NCBI GenBank assembly: GCA_024867545.1
Contig: JANFNE010000079.1
Span: 54,086-118,085, forward strand
DNA: 64,000 bases
Direction: 5' to 3'
DNA from: Phytopythium helicoides
Taxonomy: Eukaryota; Oomycota; Peronosporomycetes; Pythiales; Pythiaceae
A program made the translations under genes and the position numbers. Below are positions 32,105-44,000 of the stretch, piece by piece. The notes below the pieces were generated by a model, which saw only the letters and a program-made list of their open reading frames with translations, did no database searches and was not told where the DNA came from. Each line of letters starts with the position of its first letter. Position 1 is the first letter of the stretch.

Positions 32105-34705
32105 TGCAGGCGGCAGCGAGAGCAGCGGCGAGGGCGAGATGGTGCGTTCGCGTCACTAGCGACTGACTGGCTAATGGTGTGGCGAGCTCCTCATGAGGCT
32201 GCGTACTGATCCAGGGACGCGATCGTTGTTGGTGGCGGGCACAACGGGCTCGTGGCGGCGGCGTATCTCGCCAAGGTCGAGTCGCCACGCGTGGTGCCTG
32301 TGCAGTTGTACGGTGTAAACTGACGCGGAAGACCACAGGCTGGAAAGAAAGTGTGCGTGCTCGAGAAGCGACATGTCGTGGGCGGGGCTGCGGTCACGGA
32401 GGAGATCATTCCGGGGTTTCGCTTCTCGCGAGCCTCCTACGTCTTCTCGCTCTTCCGACCGCAGATCATCAAGGACCTAGACCTCTATCGACATGGACTT
32501 GAAGGTCCTCTGTGTGACTTCATATAGTTTGTACTATTGATGCTGCAGACACTGATATCCTTTGTGGGGCGCGCAGTATACCCGAGAAATCCGTCGTCGT
32601 TCACACCGATGCTGGATGGACGGAGTCTCATCCTCGGAAGCGACATGGAGGCAACTCAACGCAGCATCGGTAGGTCGATTGAATAATCGTATTGATTGAT
32701 CTGAGCTCACACGACTTTGGTCCATTCCCAGCCCAGTTCTCCCAGGCCGATGCAGAGGCGTATCCTGCCTACAACGAGATGCTCGATGTGCGTGCGACGG
32801 ACGATGCTGCCGCGTTGTCTTATCTTATTGACGGGACCTCTGTAGAAAATGGTTAGCTTTTTCGGCCCGATGATCGACGAGGTAATATTGTAGAATCGCT
32901 GATCTGAAGGAAGAAAGCTCATCGAAGCAACTCCTTTCACAGCTGCCCCCAGACGTTCGAGTTTTCTTCAGTGGAAAAACTCCGATCAGGCAAGAAATGC
33001 ATTTATTGCTCGCTGAATTGCATGAGTGCTGGTCATAAAAACTGAGAGATGAATGGGTCCATCGCTACAGTCGCCGAGTTGACGCAATCCAATCGATGGC
33101 ACGACTGGGCTATCGTTCTGGGAAACTGGGGAAAGAACTCACGACGTTTTTGGAGTTTATGACGGCGCCGGCGACAAAGATCCTCGATAAGTGGTTTGAT
33201 TCGGATGTCTTGAAGGCCACTCTTGCAACGGATGCCATCATTGGGGCAAAGGTTTGTTCTGGAGACTTTGCACGCGGCCATGATTTGTTTATAGTTCACA
33301 ACAAATGGTACCCTAGGTTTCTCCCTCAACCCCCGGATCCGCCTACATCTTGTTCCACCATGTCATGGGAGAGGTCAATGGCATCAAAGGCATGTGGGGG
33401 CACGTAAAGGGAGGAATGGGAGCGGTCACACAGGCTCTGGCGAAGGCTGCAGCAGAGGCTGGGGCCGAGATCGTTACGGAAGCGCCAGTCTCAGGAATCA
33501 ACATCAAGAATGGCCACGTTTGTGGAGTCACTTTGCAGGATGGCACTGTCATCGATGCGCAGCACGTGATATCGAACGCAAGTCCAGCGCTGACAATGCT
33601 GGAGTTGATTGACGAAAAAGAGTTGCCAGAGCGAGTCGTCACGCACTTCAAGAAGAACTGGAATTGCGAATCCGCATCAACAAAGGTATGAGTGTGTGCT
33701 AGTGTTTTACTTGTTTGCTTTATTTTTCATCTCTTACGCACTCGGATGCAATGTAGATCAACGTTGCACTTGATCGACTTCCCAACTTTTCTTGCTTGCC
33801 GAATGATGGTGACTCGCCAATGCCTCACCATCGGGGAACGACTCACTTTGAAGACTCAATCGACCAGGTAAATGGGAGCATCACCTTCATCTCAGCACTT
33901 TGGATGCCGGTCTAACTTGTCCTTCGACGAATTGCCACTACAGATTGAAGACGCCTTCCTCGATGTCCAGCATGGATATGCTTCAACTCGTCCCGTGATT
34001 GAGATGAATATTCCAACGTCGCTGGACTCCTCGATTGCCCCTCCAGGTACGGGCATATCAGAGAAACTCGATGCTGTCTACATGCTAACTTATCGTTGCC
34101 TGCCTGTGCTGCAGGGAAACACATCGCACTGCTGTTCGTCCAGTATACACCCTATGAACCCAAGGAAAATACTTACATGTGTTGGTACTGCTGCAGTAGC
34201 AAATTAGCATTCCTAATATGTAGCTCATGAACCTGCAGGACGGGAGCTGGGATACCCCCGGAAAGAAAGAAAAATTTGCGGATCAAGTCTTCTCCGTGAT
34301 CGAGCAATACGCACCTGGCTTCAAGAGTTCGATCATTGGTTACGACATGCTGACGGTAACGTACTGTATTTGCAACAAGGTTGGGCGAAAAAATGGCCAG
34401 CTAATAATTTCTTCGTGCAGCCACCTGATCTCGAGCGAATCTTTTCGTTACCGCGTGGCAACATTTTCCATGGAGCGATGGGTCTGGATCAGGTAGGTTC
34501 TTTCCTCACTCATGATTTCGAGCAAACGCCTAAAAGAGCCACTTTGTAGTTGTTTTGGATGCGGCCAATCCCAGGATACTCGGACTACCGATCACCGATT
34601 GCTGGACTTTACATGGGGTCTGCTGGCTCTCATCCCGGCGGAGGTGTTATGGGCGCGTGCGGACGGAACGCAGCAATGGTGTGTTTGAAGGACATGAAGT
34701 TTTAG
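32105..34705 (+). CDS. PYROXD2-like FAD oxidoreductase (phytoene-desaturase superfamily)
   Basis: A mitochondrial-type FAD amine-oxidase/desaturase relative. Exon 1 is a short Ala/Arg presequence ([13 protein letters not shown]) that splices at a TG/G codon into [20 protein letters not shown], the Rossmann FAD motif. Then come [67 protein letters not shown] and [16 protein letters not shown]. The C-terminus has [25 protein letters not shown], the conserved end of this family, with stop at 34703-34705. Many short exons; the exact join near 34160-34240 is unclear. In animals PYROXD2 is a mitochondrial inner-membrane protein of poorly known substrate. A carotenoid role is not implied. Confidence 0.82.
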
Positions 34706-34965
34706 TGAGGAGGAGAACAAAGCGTAAGCGCGTCATGCCAATCTAACACCAAGAAGGTGAATTGCTCTGGTTAATTTAGGTGTTTTTCTGTAGGGTACCT
34801 CACGTAGAGTGCCGCGAAGTTTGGGGTGGTTGAAAAAAAAAAAAGCAATGCACACGCGGTGGAAAAGCAGCGGGAAAAGTACAGGGAGGGCGGGGACACT
34901 GGCGAGGCGCGTCGCGACTCGAGACTAAAAGTACACAGCCACAAGATTACGAAGTCGTCGTCGGG

Positions 34966-37616
34966 TTACGCCTCGCCCGCAAGCGTCTGCATCTGGATAC
35001 TGCGGCGCCCAGTAAAGGCCGCCTCCAGCATCTCATCTTCATCCACCAAGAATGAGTTGGTCGTGTCGCTGACATAGCTGAATTTGCCGAACGAGTCATA
35101 GTCAGGCTCGGAGCGGCGACGAGCACGTGAACGCGGGCTCTTCCACGGGAAGATGAGGCTAAAGATGCTGCCCGTCGATGCAGTCTTGGATGCCAAGTAC
35201 TTGTCAAAGTTGATGTCAGGGTTCTTCGCACGCTCTTCCTCGAGCGACAGTGGGGCCGGAATCCACGGTGGAGTAATCTTCTTGCGCAAAACGAGGTCCC
35301 AGCGCACGTCGCGAAAGTATGGGTGCGTCAGGATCTCGCTCGTTTGGCGAGCGCCTAGTCGACGGTTCGGGTCCTTTTCAAGCAGGCCCAGGATGAGGCT
35401 CTTCGCCTCAGATGGCAGGTTGCATTTGGACGGGAACTTGACGGGGTCCTTCTCAATAAGCTTGTACAGCACCGACACGTTGAGGTGGTGGAACGGACGC
35501 TTCGCGAGCAGCATCTCGTAAATGAGGATACCGAGACACCACCAGTCGACAGCCTTGCCGTAGTCGCGTGACCGTTTGGGCTTCAGCAGCTCAGGAGCCG
35601 TGTAGGCGGGCGAGCCGGCCATCGTGCGAGCACCGCTCATCTGGTGCACGTTTGTCTTGGATAGTCCGAAGTCAACTAACGCAATGTTGCCATCATCATC
35701 GATCATGAGGTTGTCTGGCTTCAGGTCGCGGTACACGATGTCACACGCATGGAGGTGCGAAAGCGCCAGCACGATCTGCGCAGCGTAGAACTTCACGCGC
35801 GCATAGTCGAGTGGGATCTTTACACGATGCTCCTTGTTGTGCGAGAAACGATTCATGTGGGTGTACAGCGACCCGCCTGGGTAGTATTCCATGCCGAGGA
35901 AGACACGCGACTGGCTCTGGAATGAGAATCGCAACGGAGCAATGAATGGGTGATGCACGTCGCGCAGAATGCGCATCTCTGTCTTGGTTCGGAGCTTGTC
36001 GTAGTTGGACATGGAGCTCTTTTCAAGGATCTTCACTGCGAAGATCTCGCCCGTGTTCTTTCGCTCCGCAAGTACAACCGTGCCGAATGTGCCCTTGCCT
36101 AGTACACGGTTGACATGGAAGTGCTGAATCGAAAGGGAGAGGACACGCTTGGTCGTCGATGCTTGCGTGAATGCGCGCTCAGATTTGGCAAGCTTGCGGT
36201 CGGCGTCGGACATCTGGAACGCCATGAGGTCGACTTCGATCTGCATCTGCAGGTTCAGCACACGGCCGCCGGGGCTCAACTGAACCTCGTCGCGGGTCGT
36301 AAATGAAAATTCGCGCTGCAGCGCTCGGTTCCAAATCTTGCCAGTCGCGAGCACTTGCATGACGTTCGGCTGCTTGGTAGCCATGTAGCGAGACACGCAG
36401 AACTTGCGGAACGTAACGAACCTCGAAAAGCCGAGCACGACGTCAACAAGCCCTTCTCGGCCGTAGAAGACAGAGGATGGGAAGAACTCGCACGGGTACC
36501 GCACTGTCATGACGAGATCTGAGGAGCAGATGGGGAACAGTGCGATGAGGTTCGACGCTGAATCCTCCGGACCGCCAGTCTGCTCCATGAACTGAGTCGT
36601 CCACAGCGAGTAGAACTGCTTGACCGTTGCCAGGTTGCGCTGCTTCCAGTCCGTGCCGGAGCGAACGGTCTGGGCCAGCAGGCTGCTGGTGGTCGCCAAT
36701 GCGATCGGTGCAGAGTTGCCGGCGCTATACGTGCTCGACCCCGGTACAAACGGCAGACTTGCACGGCCAGCGTTGCTTCCATTGCTCCCCATCACGAAGC
36801 CGCTGCTGCTCCCGCCCGCCGTAATGTCCGAGTCACGACACGGAGTAGCTCCACTAAAGCTTGCCGATGAGGACGAGGGCTTGTGGCCAGAGGCATTTGA
36901 CACGGCCTGCTGGATCATCTTGACCCAGATCTCGCACTCGATGCTGGAGCGCGTGTACATGGCGAAAACCTTGTTGATAGTCGTTGTGATGAGCACGCCG
37001 TTCTCACGGTTGGGGTCGCGGCTAGCACCCGTGACGGTCACGCGCCCGCGGTACTTTTCCGTGTCGATCGTAGCGACGTCCTTCGAGACGTAGTCTGTCA
37101 CAGTCACATACAAATAAACCCGTGAGCGGCTAACGAAAACTTTGGTTTGGTTGGTAAAGAGCGGGGGCACATACATGAGAAGGTCGTGCCCGACAGGACG
37201 GCGTAGCGGTAGCGCCAGGAGCGCACGACGTGGCCCTGCTTCCATATGTATCCCTCCCAGTCGGTCTCGAACATGTCCTCGAACGTGGCGTTGACGTCGG
37301 GCGAAACGCTGAGCCTTCGCATGACGGCTGCGGCCGACGCCGCGGCCGCGGCCGCCGCGTTCCCGGCGTTTGTGGCGCTGTTGGCGCTCATCTCGGCCGC
37401 GGAGGCGCCGCCCACCGAGACGTAGCTGTTGGTGCCGTCGAAGTAGAGGTCATCGCCGCCGCTCTCGCGGCCGTAGACCGTCTGGCTGGGGCGCATGACG
37501 TAGGACGACGCGCGGCTGTCGTACTTGCCGCGCGATACGACCCCTGCGCGCTCACGCAGCGTCATGGCCTCGGCGTCTTCCTGCGAGAAGAGCGTGATGC
37601 GCTGCCGGCTCTCCAT
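34966..37616 (-). CDS. PH-domain AGC protein kinase with an NTF2-like middle region
   Basis: Two exons (37175-37616 and 34966-37094) encode about 856 residues. A disordered, Ala-rich start is followed by a PH domain at about residues 118-235 (WEGYIWKQGHVVRSWRYRYAVLS; ECEIWVKMIQQAV). Residues about 299-438 (FYSLWTTQFMEQ...DLVMTVRYPCEFFPSSVFYGREGLVDVVLGF) read like an NTF2/SnoaL-type cone fold, not usual for Akt. The kinase has GKGTFGTVV, AVKILEK, YRDLKPDNLM, DFGLSKT and an activation loop ARTMAGSPAYTAPE. The AGC tail keeps FDKYL and a hydrophobic motif FGKFSY, whose Ser would be the TORC2-type site. So it is Akt-like in layout with an extra domain. Its start faces the CNG array across 925 bases. 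Confidence 0.9.
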
Positions 37617-37860
37617 GCAGCTGCCGTGGCGCGGGGGTTATCTCGTCGCGTCTCGGCGCGCCGTCCGTCTATTTATTTCGCGCCCGTCGCGCGGCTCGCT
37701 CGCTACAGCAGCCAACCGGTCGGGAAGTAACTGCGGCGCCACCGAAGCGGGCGGGCGGGCGGGCGGCAGAGCGGCGACGAGAGGGAGAGTGAGGCGGCCG
37801 AGCTTCCGGCGTGGCTTGCAGCGGGCGGCGGCTTCCAAAATGGAGCGGGCGGGGGGAGCG

Positions 37861-37874
37861 GCCATACTGGGCGC
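37861..37874 (+). promoter_or_regulatory. Shared promoter element, variant copy
   Basis: GCCATACTGGGCGC differs by one base (G for A) from the ATACTGAGCGC core of the other copies and keeps the flanking GCC. It lies about 250 bases upstream of the AGC kinase start. Confidence 0.4.
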
Positions 37875-38269
37875 AAGAGAGTCGCCAGCCCTCTCCCACC
37901 CGCTCGACAGGGGTAGGGCCGCGCGCGTTTTCGGCCAATCCCGGCGCGCAGTCAGGCCGTCCGGTTGTTGCTTTTTGCGGAAGTTCTCTCACGCCCCGAT
38001 CCGTTTCACATGGTGCACGCGAGGTGGTGGCTTGAGAGGTTTGACAGTCGCCGAGTCTCCGCTCATGGCTCGCGTTTTGGTGTCTGCCGAGGCTTCTCGG
38101 CGCGGCTTTCGAGGTGAACGCACCCAACTGTTCCTAGCTCCTCCGTGGCTGCAGGTGGGCTCCGTGATATGGGCCGGATGAATTGTTGACCACCTGCCCC
38201 AAGCCACCGCAGACAGACGGCGCCGCCACCTGCGACACGAAAGGCGGCGCAATAATCGACGAATCGTCA

Positions 38270-38288
38270 GGCGCGCCATACTGAGCGC
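38270..38288 (+). promoter_or_regulatory. Shared promoter element, exact 19-base copy
   Basis: GGCGCGCCATACTGAGCGC here is the exact complement of 253-271. The copy contains the AscI-like palindrome GGCGCGCC next to the ATACTGAGCGC core. It lies about 650 bases upstream of the AGC kinase start. Confidence 0.5.
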
Positions 38289-38541
38289 GAGTCGAGGCTC
38301 TCGCACAGAGACGCCGGCGCGACGCAGGAACGAGCCTGGAAGGGCGCAACTCTGCAAGGCGCAGCGAACTGGATGCTGGTGGCTCCGGCGAAAATGGAGC
38401 GATCGACGCACGCGCGGCCTCTGCCCGACGCGCGCCGCACATTTTATCAGACTTCCACACAGACAGTGCCACTAAACCCATCGAATCCCTTTTCGGCCAA
38501 TCAGCGGCCGCAGACGTGTAGCCTTCCAGCCGATGCTGCCA

Positions 38542-41076
38542 TTAGTGCGCGTCCCACGAGGCTGCGGCGGCCGAGAGCCGCGCCACGGCCTGCTCCAGCG
38601 CCGCGACCTGCGCGTCCAGGCGCCGCTCCCAGTGCGCCAGGCGCTCGCCCACGCCGCGCAGCAGCTGCTCGTCCGCGGGCCTGGCCGCTGCGCGCGGACT
38701 CTCGCCCAGCGCCCGCAGCGGCGTCTGGTCGTGGTAGTCGCGCGACGACTCGCGCGGGTGCCAGTCGAGACTCGGGTACACGAGGAAGCTGTGCTCGCGG
38801 TGCGCGGCCTCGTCGTCCGCCGACTCCTCGATCGTCGGCATGAGCTCCACCGGCGCCACGACCGCCTCGGCCGCCGCTTCCTCGGCGAGCTCTTCGCGGA
38901 CCAGCGACTCGCGCAAGCCCTCGCCGCCTTGCTCTGCGGGGCTGTCGGCTAGCCCGGCGCTCTGGTAGAGCGAGCCGCGAGGATACAGCGACTGCAGTGC
39001 GCGCGTCTTGGCGCGGAGCCGCTGCGTGTTCTGGTACGTCTGCACCGCCTTCTTCATCTTCAGGTCGGCCAGCGCCGTCATCTTCTCCATCTGCTCCGCG
39101 CCGTTCCCGCCGTCCTTCCACATCTCGCCCACGCGCTTGATGATGAGCCGCCGCATGGCGATCGCAAACTCGGGGAACTCGGCCATGATCTTGTCAAAGC
39201 CTTCGCGCGAGAGGATGCAGAGCTCTGCCATGCTCTCGGCACGGACGCTGCGCGTGCGTTGCACCTCCATCACGACTCCGATCTCGCCAAAAAAGTCTCC
39301 TTCGCCGAGAAGGATCTTCTTCGGGTCGTTGGCGGTTGGGTCATTCGAGTTGGCAGCACCACCACTTGCAGTAGTAGTAGATGTTGTGGCAGCGGTAGAA
39401 GTGCCTTGGCTCGATCCGGCGTTGCTAGTGTTGTCAGTCGCCGTGTTTCCGGGAGTTGTCGTTTCACTGTTGGGAGGCATGACGCGCACGACCCCCTTGA
39501 CGATGAGGAACAGCTCCTTGCCAATGTCTCCCTCACGGATGATGAAATCCTTTGGCATGTAGATAACTTGGCGCAGTTGCATGCATATCATGCCGAGCAC
39601 CGAGTCAGATGCAAGCTGGAAGAATGGGATCTTCTGTAGGTAGTCTTTGAAGAGATAGATGGCAATTTGTTCGCGCAAAGCAAGTGACATGCCACGGTCT
39701 TGGAGAAGACTGAGTTCTTCGGAGAAGGCTCGGTTCTGTTACATTGAGCACGTACGGATGGTCAGACATGAGACTGTTACACTCGAGCAAGGGTCATTGA
39801 AGGCACGGACATTGAGCCAGAGGTAGTCGTAGTAGCTGGTGATCCGTTTCTGAGGTGTTGATCAAATAGCAACAAATGAGTTGAACGTTGACCGCATCAT
39901 TGGAAAGGAGTCGTATTCGCACCCTTGTGCGCTTGGGAAGGCACAATGCATCCATCTCGTGGTTGATGCGGTCCATGCGTTTCTGGAATGCGTTTTCCGC
40001 TCGGTTCCAGCTACATCTTGTTAGCTACCTTTAAAAGCTGAAATCAAAAAGTTACGCGCTTACCTCTTCGCGATGGTGATCGTAGCACCGAACAGTACAG
40101 CTGATAACAATGATCCCCCAAGAGATACCGCTGCAGACCACATGTAAGCCCCCTCAGGTATATCCGTGTGTTGAAATCCCGCTTGCAGAAATCGGTCAGA
40201 TAATTCGACGTGAGAAGACGAAATTCCCAAGAGCGATGCAACTCCGTGCTCGAATGCTAACCAGTAGGCTCCGAACAAGCGTCCACCGTCTTGGTGACAG
40301 TACACACTGCTGTTACCTCCACTCGAACATGGGTGGAGTAGTGCAACCCAGAGACAGGCAGCCACATGAGCTCCAAAGACGACGATATTGAGAGCAATTG
40401 TGAGAGTTGAATATCGTCGGTACTCGCGCACATGCTTGAGGAATCGTGGAATGCGAAGGAGCCGTGGAAGTTTAAAGTACTTGATGATTAGCAGGGTCTT
40501 TGGAGAGTTGCTGGTTAAGGAGTTTGAGTCGCCAAGCACAATCTCAAACGGGATAGAGGCCAAAAGGTCGATAGGAAGCCACACGGAGTGGGCGTAGGCT
40601 CGAGCTATAGCTGGTGGCGCCATAATGACCACGCCATCTTGAATAATCCCAGTGCGGAACCGCAGCGCTATATCGAACATACCCCACACATCAAGCGCGC
40701 GCATAAAGCGCTGAGCATCACGAGAGGGCTCGTACCATTCAAAAGCGAGCATCACTGGCACCATCCACGAGTAGTAGATGACGCAAAAGGCACCAAGAAG
40801 ATCCCACAATGACTTCAGCGGAGACAGCGGGTGGAGGATCCATTTGTACCGTGCTTGATCATGCACTTGCTGGAGAGACGAACGCAGAAACTCGACGCTG
40901 GTTGGACTCATGGCAACTAGTAAAGCACTAGCACGCACTCGGAGGTCTCTCTCGCGATGGGCGGACTCATCCCCGGGCTGAGCTACTGCCATCTTGCGGC
41001 GAGTGCCAGCTTTTCCATCCTGCTTAATTGATGTCGGCGGGGGACAGATGCGCGAAGTGTTCGATAGGAGTAGCAT
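38542..41076 (-). CDS. Cyclic-nucleotide-gated-type ion channel, array copy 1
   Basis: A six-helix voltage-gated-superfamily channel with a C-linker and cyclic-nucleotide-binding domain. Four exons (40064-41076, 39923-40010, 39781-39849, 38542-39735) give 787 residues in one frame. The S4 region reads YFKLPRLLRIPRFLKHVREYRR. The pore loop reads FEHGVASLLGISSSHVE, with no GYG or GFG. The C-linker is TSYYDYLWLNVRAF. The binding domain has IGKELFLIVKGVVRVM and the phosphate cassette GDFFGEIGVVMEVQRTRSVRAE, interrupted by a Ser/Thr/Ala-rich loop. The last 150 residues (RGSLYQSAGLADSPAEQGGE... ending SAAAASWDAH) are unlike those of copies 2 and 3. The ATG at 41076 is preferred; 40992 is the next Met. 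The gene sits 97 bases from the stop of copy 2. Confidence 0.88.
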
Positions 41077-44000
41077 GTTGGTGGCGCTTCAGAAAATGCA
41101 ACCTCTTCTTCAAAGTGCTATACTTCAAAATTGACCGTTTTACCCAACGCCAGCGAAACGAAACACCCCTACGCTATGAGTGTTTACTGCGGCTGTTTGA
41201 TTTTCCTCGCCGTGCACCAGTCTCAAAGTGCTCAAGAAGTCGACCAACTTGGGTGTTGAGCTCCGATAAACGGGTTTCCATGTTGCTTTCCACGTGGTTG
41301 AGTCGCGACTGGAATTCTTGTAGATGCACTTTCATGTCTGCACCAAAGTGATGACCCGTCAACCACGATGGTTGCTGCTCACTGGAAGTATTCGAGTTCT
41401 CGATCGAGACACCATTTGTTCTGTTTGGAGACCCATCTTGGTAATTCCTCTCCACATCGCCTCGCGGTGGAGTGATGTTGGAGAAACGTTCCGCCAAATG
41501 TAGATCAATAGGGTCTTCTCCGATAGCAGGCAGTTCAGTATCCACTTGTATCGCTGGGGTGAAGCGAGCATGCTCCGTAGTCAGATCAACGTTCCTGACG
41601 AGCTTGGAGAGACGTGGGTATAGCGACTGCAGCGCGCGAGTCTTGGCGCGGAGCCGCTGCGTGTTCTGGTACGTCTGCACCGCCTTCTTCATCTTCAGGT
41701 CGGCTAGCGCAGTCATCTTCTCCATCTGCTCCGCGCCGTTCCCGCCGTCCTTCCACATCTCGCCTACGCGCTTGATGATGAGCCGCCGCATGGCGATCGC
41801 GAACTCGGGGAACTCGGCCATGATCTTGTCAAAGCCTTCGCGCGAGAGGATGCAGAGCTCTGCCATGCTCTCGGCGCGGACGCTACGCGTGCGTTGCACC
41901 TCCATCACGACTCCGATCTCGCCAAAAAAGTCTCCTTCGCCGAGAAGGATCTTCTTCGGGTCGTTGGCGGTTGGGTCATTCGAGTTGGCAGCAGCACCAC
42001 TTGCAGTAGTAGTAGATGTTGTGGCAGCGGTAGAAGTGCCTTGGCTCGATCCGGCGTTGCTAGTGTTGTCAGTCGCCGTGTTTCCGGGAGTTGTCGTTTC
42101 ACTGTTGGGAGGCATGACGCGCACGACCCCCTTGACGATGAGGAACAGCTCCTTGCCAATGTCTCCCTCACGGATGATGAAATCCTTTGGCATGTAGATA
42201 ACTTGGCGCAGTTGCATGCATATCATGCCGAGCACCGAGTCAGATGCAAGCTGGAAGAATGGGATCTTCTGTAGGTAGTCTTTGAAGAGATAGATGGCAA
42301 TTTGTTCGCGCAAAGCAAGTGACATGCCGCGGTCTTGGAGAAGACTGAGTTCTTCGGAGAAGGCTCGGTTCTGTTACATTGAGCACGTACGGATGGTCAG
42401 AAATGAGGCTGTTACACTCGAGCAAGGGTCATTGAAGGCACGGACATTGAGCCAGAGGTAGTCGTAGTAGCTGGTGATCCGTTTCTGAGGTGTTGATCAA
42501 ATAGCAACAAATGAGTTGAACGTTGACCGCATCATTGGAAAGGAGTCGTATTCGCACCCTTGTGCGCTTGGGAAGGCACAATACATCCATCTCGTGGTTG
42601 ATGCGGTCCATGCGTTTCTGGAATGCGTTTTCCGCTCGGTTCCAGCTACATCTTGTTAGCTACCTTTAAAAGCTGAAATCAAAAAGTTACGCGCTTACCT
42701 CTTCGCGATGGTGATCGTAGCACCGAACAGTACAGCTGATAACAATGATCCCCCAAGAGATACCGCTGCAGACCACATGTAAGCCCCCTCAGGTATATCC
42801 GTGTGTTGAAATCCCGCTTGCAGAAATCGGTCAGATAATTCGACGTGAGAAGACGAAATTCCCAAGAGCGATGCAACTCCGTGCTCGAATGCTAACCAGT
42901 AGGCTCCGAACAAGCGTCCACCGTCTTGGTGACAGTACACACTGCTGTTACCTCCACTCGAACATGGGTGGAGTAGTGCAACCCAGAGACAGGCAGCCAC
43001 ATGAGCTCCAAAGACGACGATATTGAGAGCAATTGTGAGAGTTGAATATCGTCGGTACTCGCGCACATGCTTGAGGAATCGTGGAATGCGAAGGAGCCGT
43101 GGAAGTTTAAAGTACTTGATGATTAGCAGGGTCTTTGGAGAGTTGCTGGTTAAGGAGTTTGAGTCGCCAAGCACAATCTCAAACGGGATAGAGGCCAAAA
43201 GGTCGATAGGAAGCCACACGGAGTGGGCGTAGGCTCGAGCTATAGCTGGTGGCGCCATAATGACCACACTGTCTTGAATAATCCCAGTGCGGAATCGCAG
43301 CGCTATATCGAACATACCCCACACATCAAGCGCGCGCATAAAGCGCTGAGCATCACGAGAGGGCTCGTACCATTCAAAAGCGAGCATCACTGGCACCATC
43401 CACGAGTAGTAGATGACGCAAAAGGCACCAAGAAGATCCCACAATGACTTCAGCGGAGACAGCGGGTGGAGGATCCATTTGTACCGTGCTTGATCATGCA
43501 CTTGCTGGAGAGACGAACGCAGAAACTCGACGCTGGTTGGACTCATGGCAACTAGTAAAGCACTAGCACGCACTCGTAGGTCTCTCTCGAGATGGGCGGA
43601 CTCATCCCCAGGTTGTGCTACTGCCATCTTGCGGCGAGTGTCAGCTTTTCCATCCTGCTCAATTTTTGTCGGCGGGGGACAGATGCGCGAAGTGTTCGAT
43701 AGGAGTAGCATGTTGGTGGCGCTTCAGAAAATGCAACCTCTTCTTCAAAGTGCTATACTTCAAAATTGACCGTTTTACCCAACGCCAGCGAAACGAAACA
43801 CCCCTACGCTATGAGTGTTTACTGCGGCTGTTTGATTTTCCTCGCCGTGCACCAGTCTCAAAGTGCTCAAGAAGTCGACCAACTTGGGTGTTGAGCTCCG
43901 ATAAACGGGTTTCCATGTTGCTTTCCACGTGGTTGAGTCGCGACTGGAATTCTTGTAGCTGCACTTTCATGTCTGCACCAAAGTGATGACCCGTCAACCA

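Larger units (their letters stand above)
37617..38541. promoter_or_regulatory. GC-rich intergenic region upstream of the AGC kinase
   Basis: No gene is supported in these 925 bases. The region holds two copies of TTTTCGGCCAATC (CCAAT at 37935-37939 and 38497-38501), a GGGC microsatellite near 37750, and two copies of the ATACTG-type element listed separately. It separates the AGC kinase start from the stop of the first channel gene, so only the kinase needs a promoter here. Confidence 0.45.
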
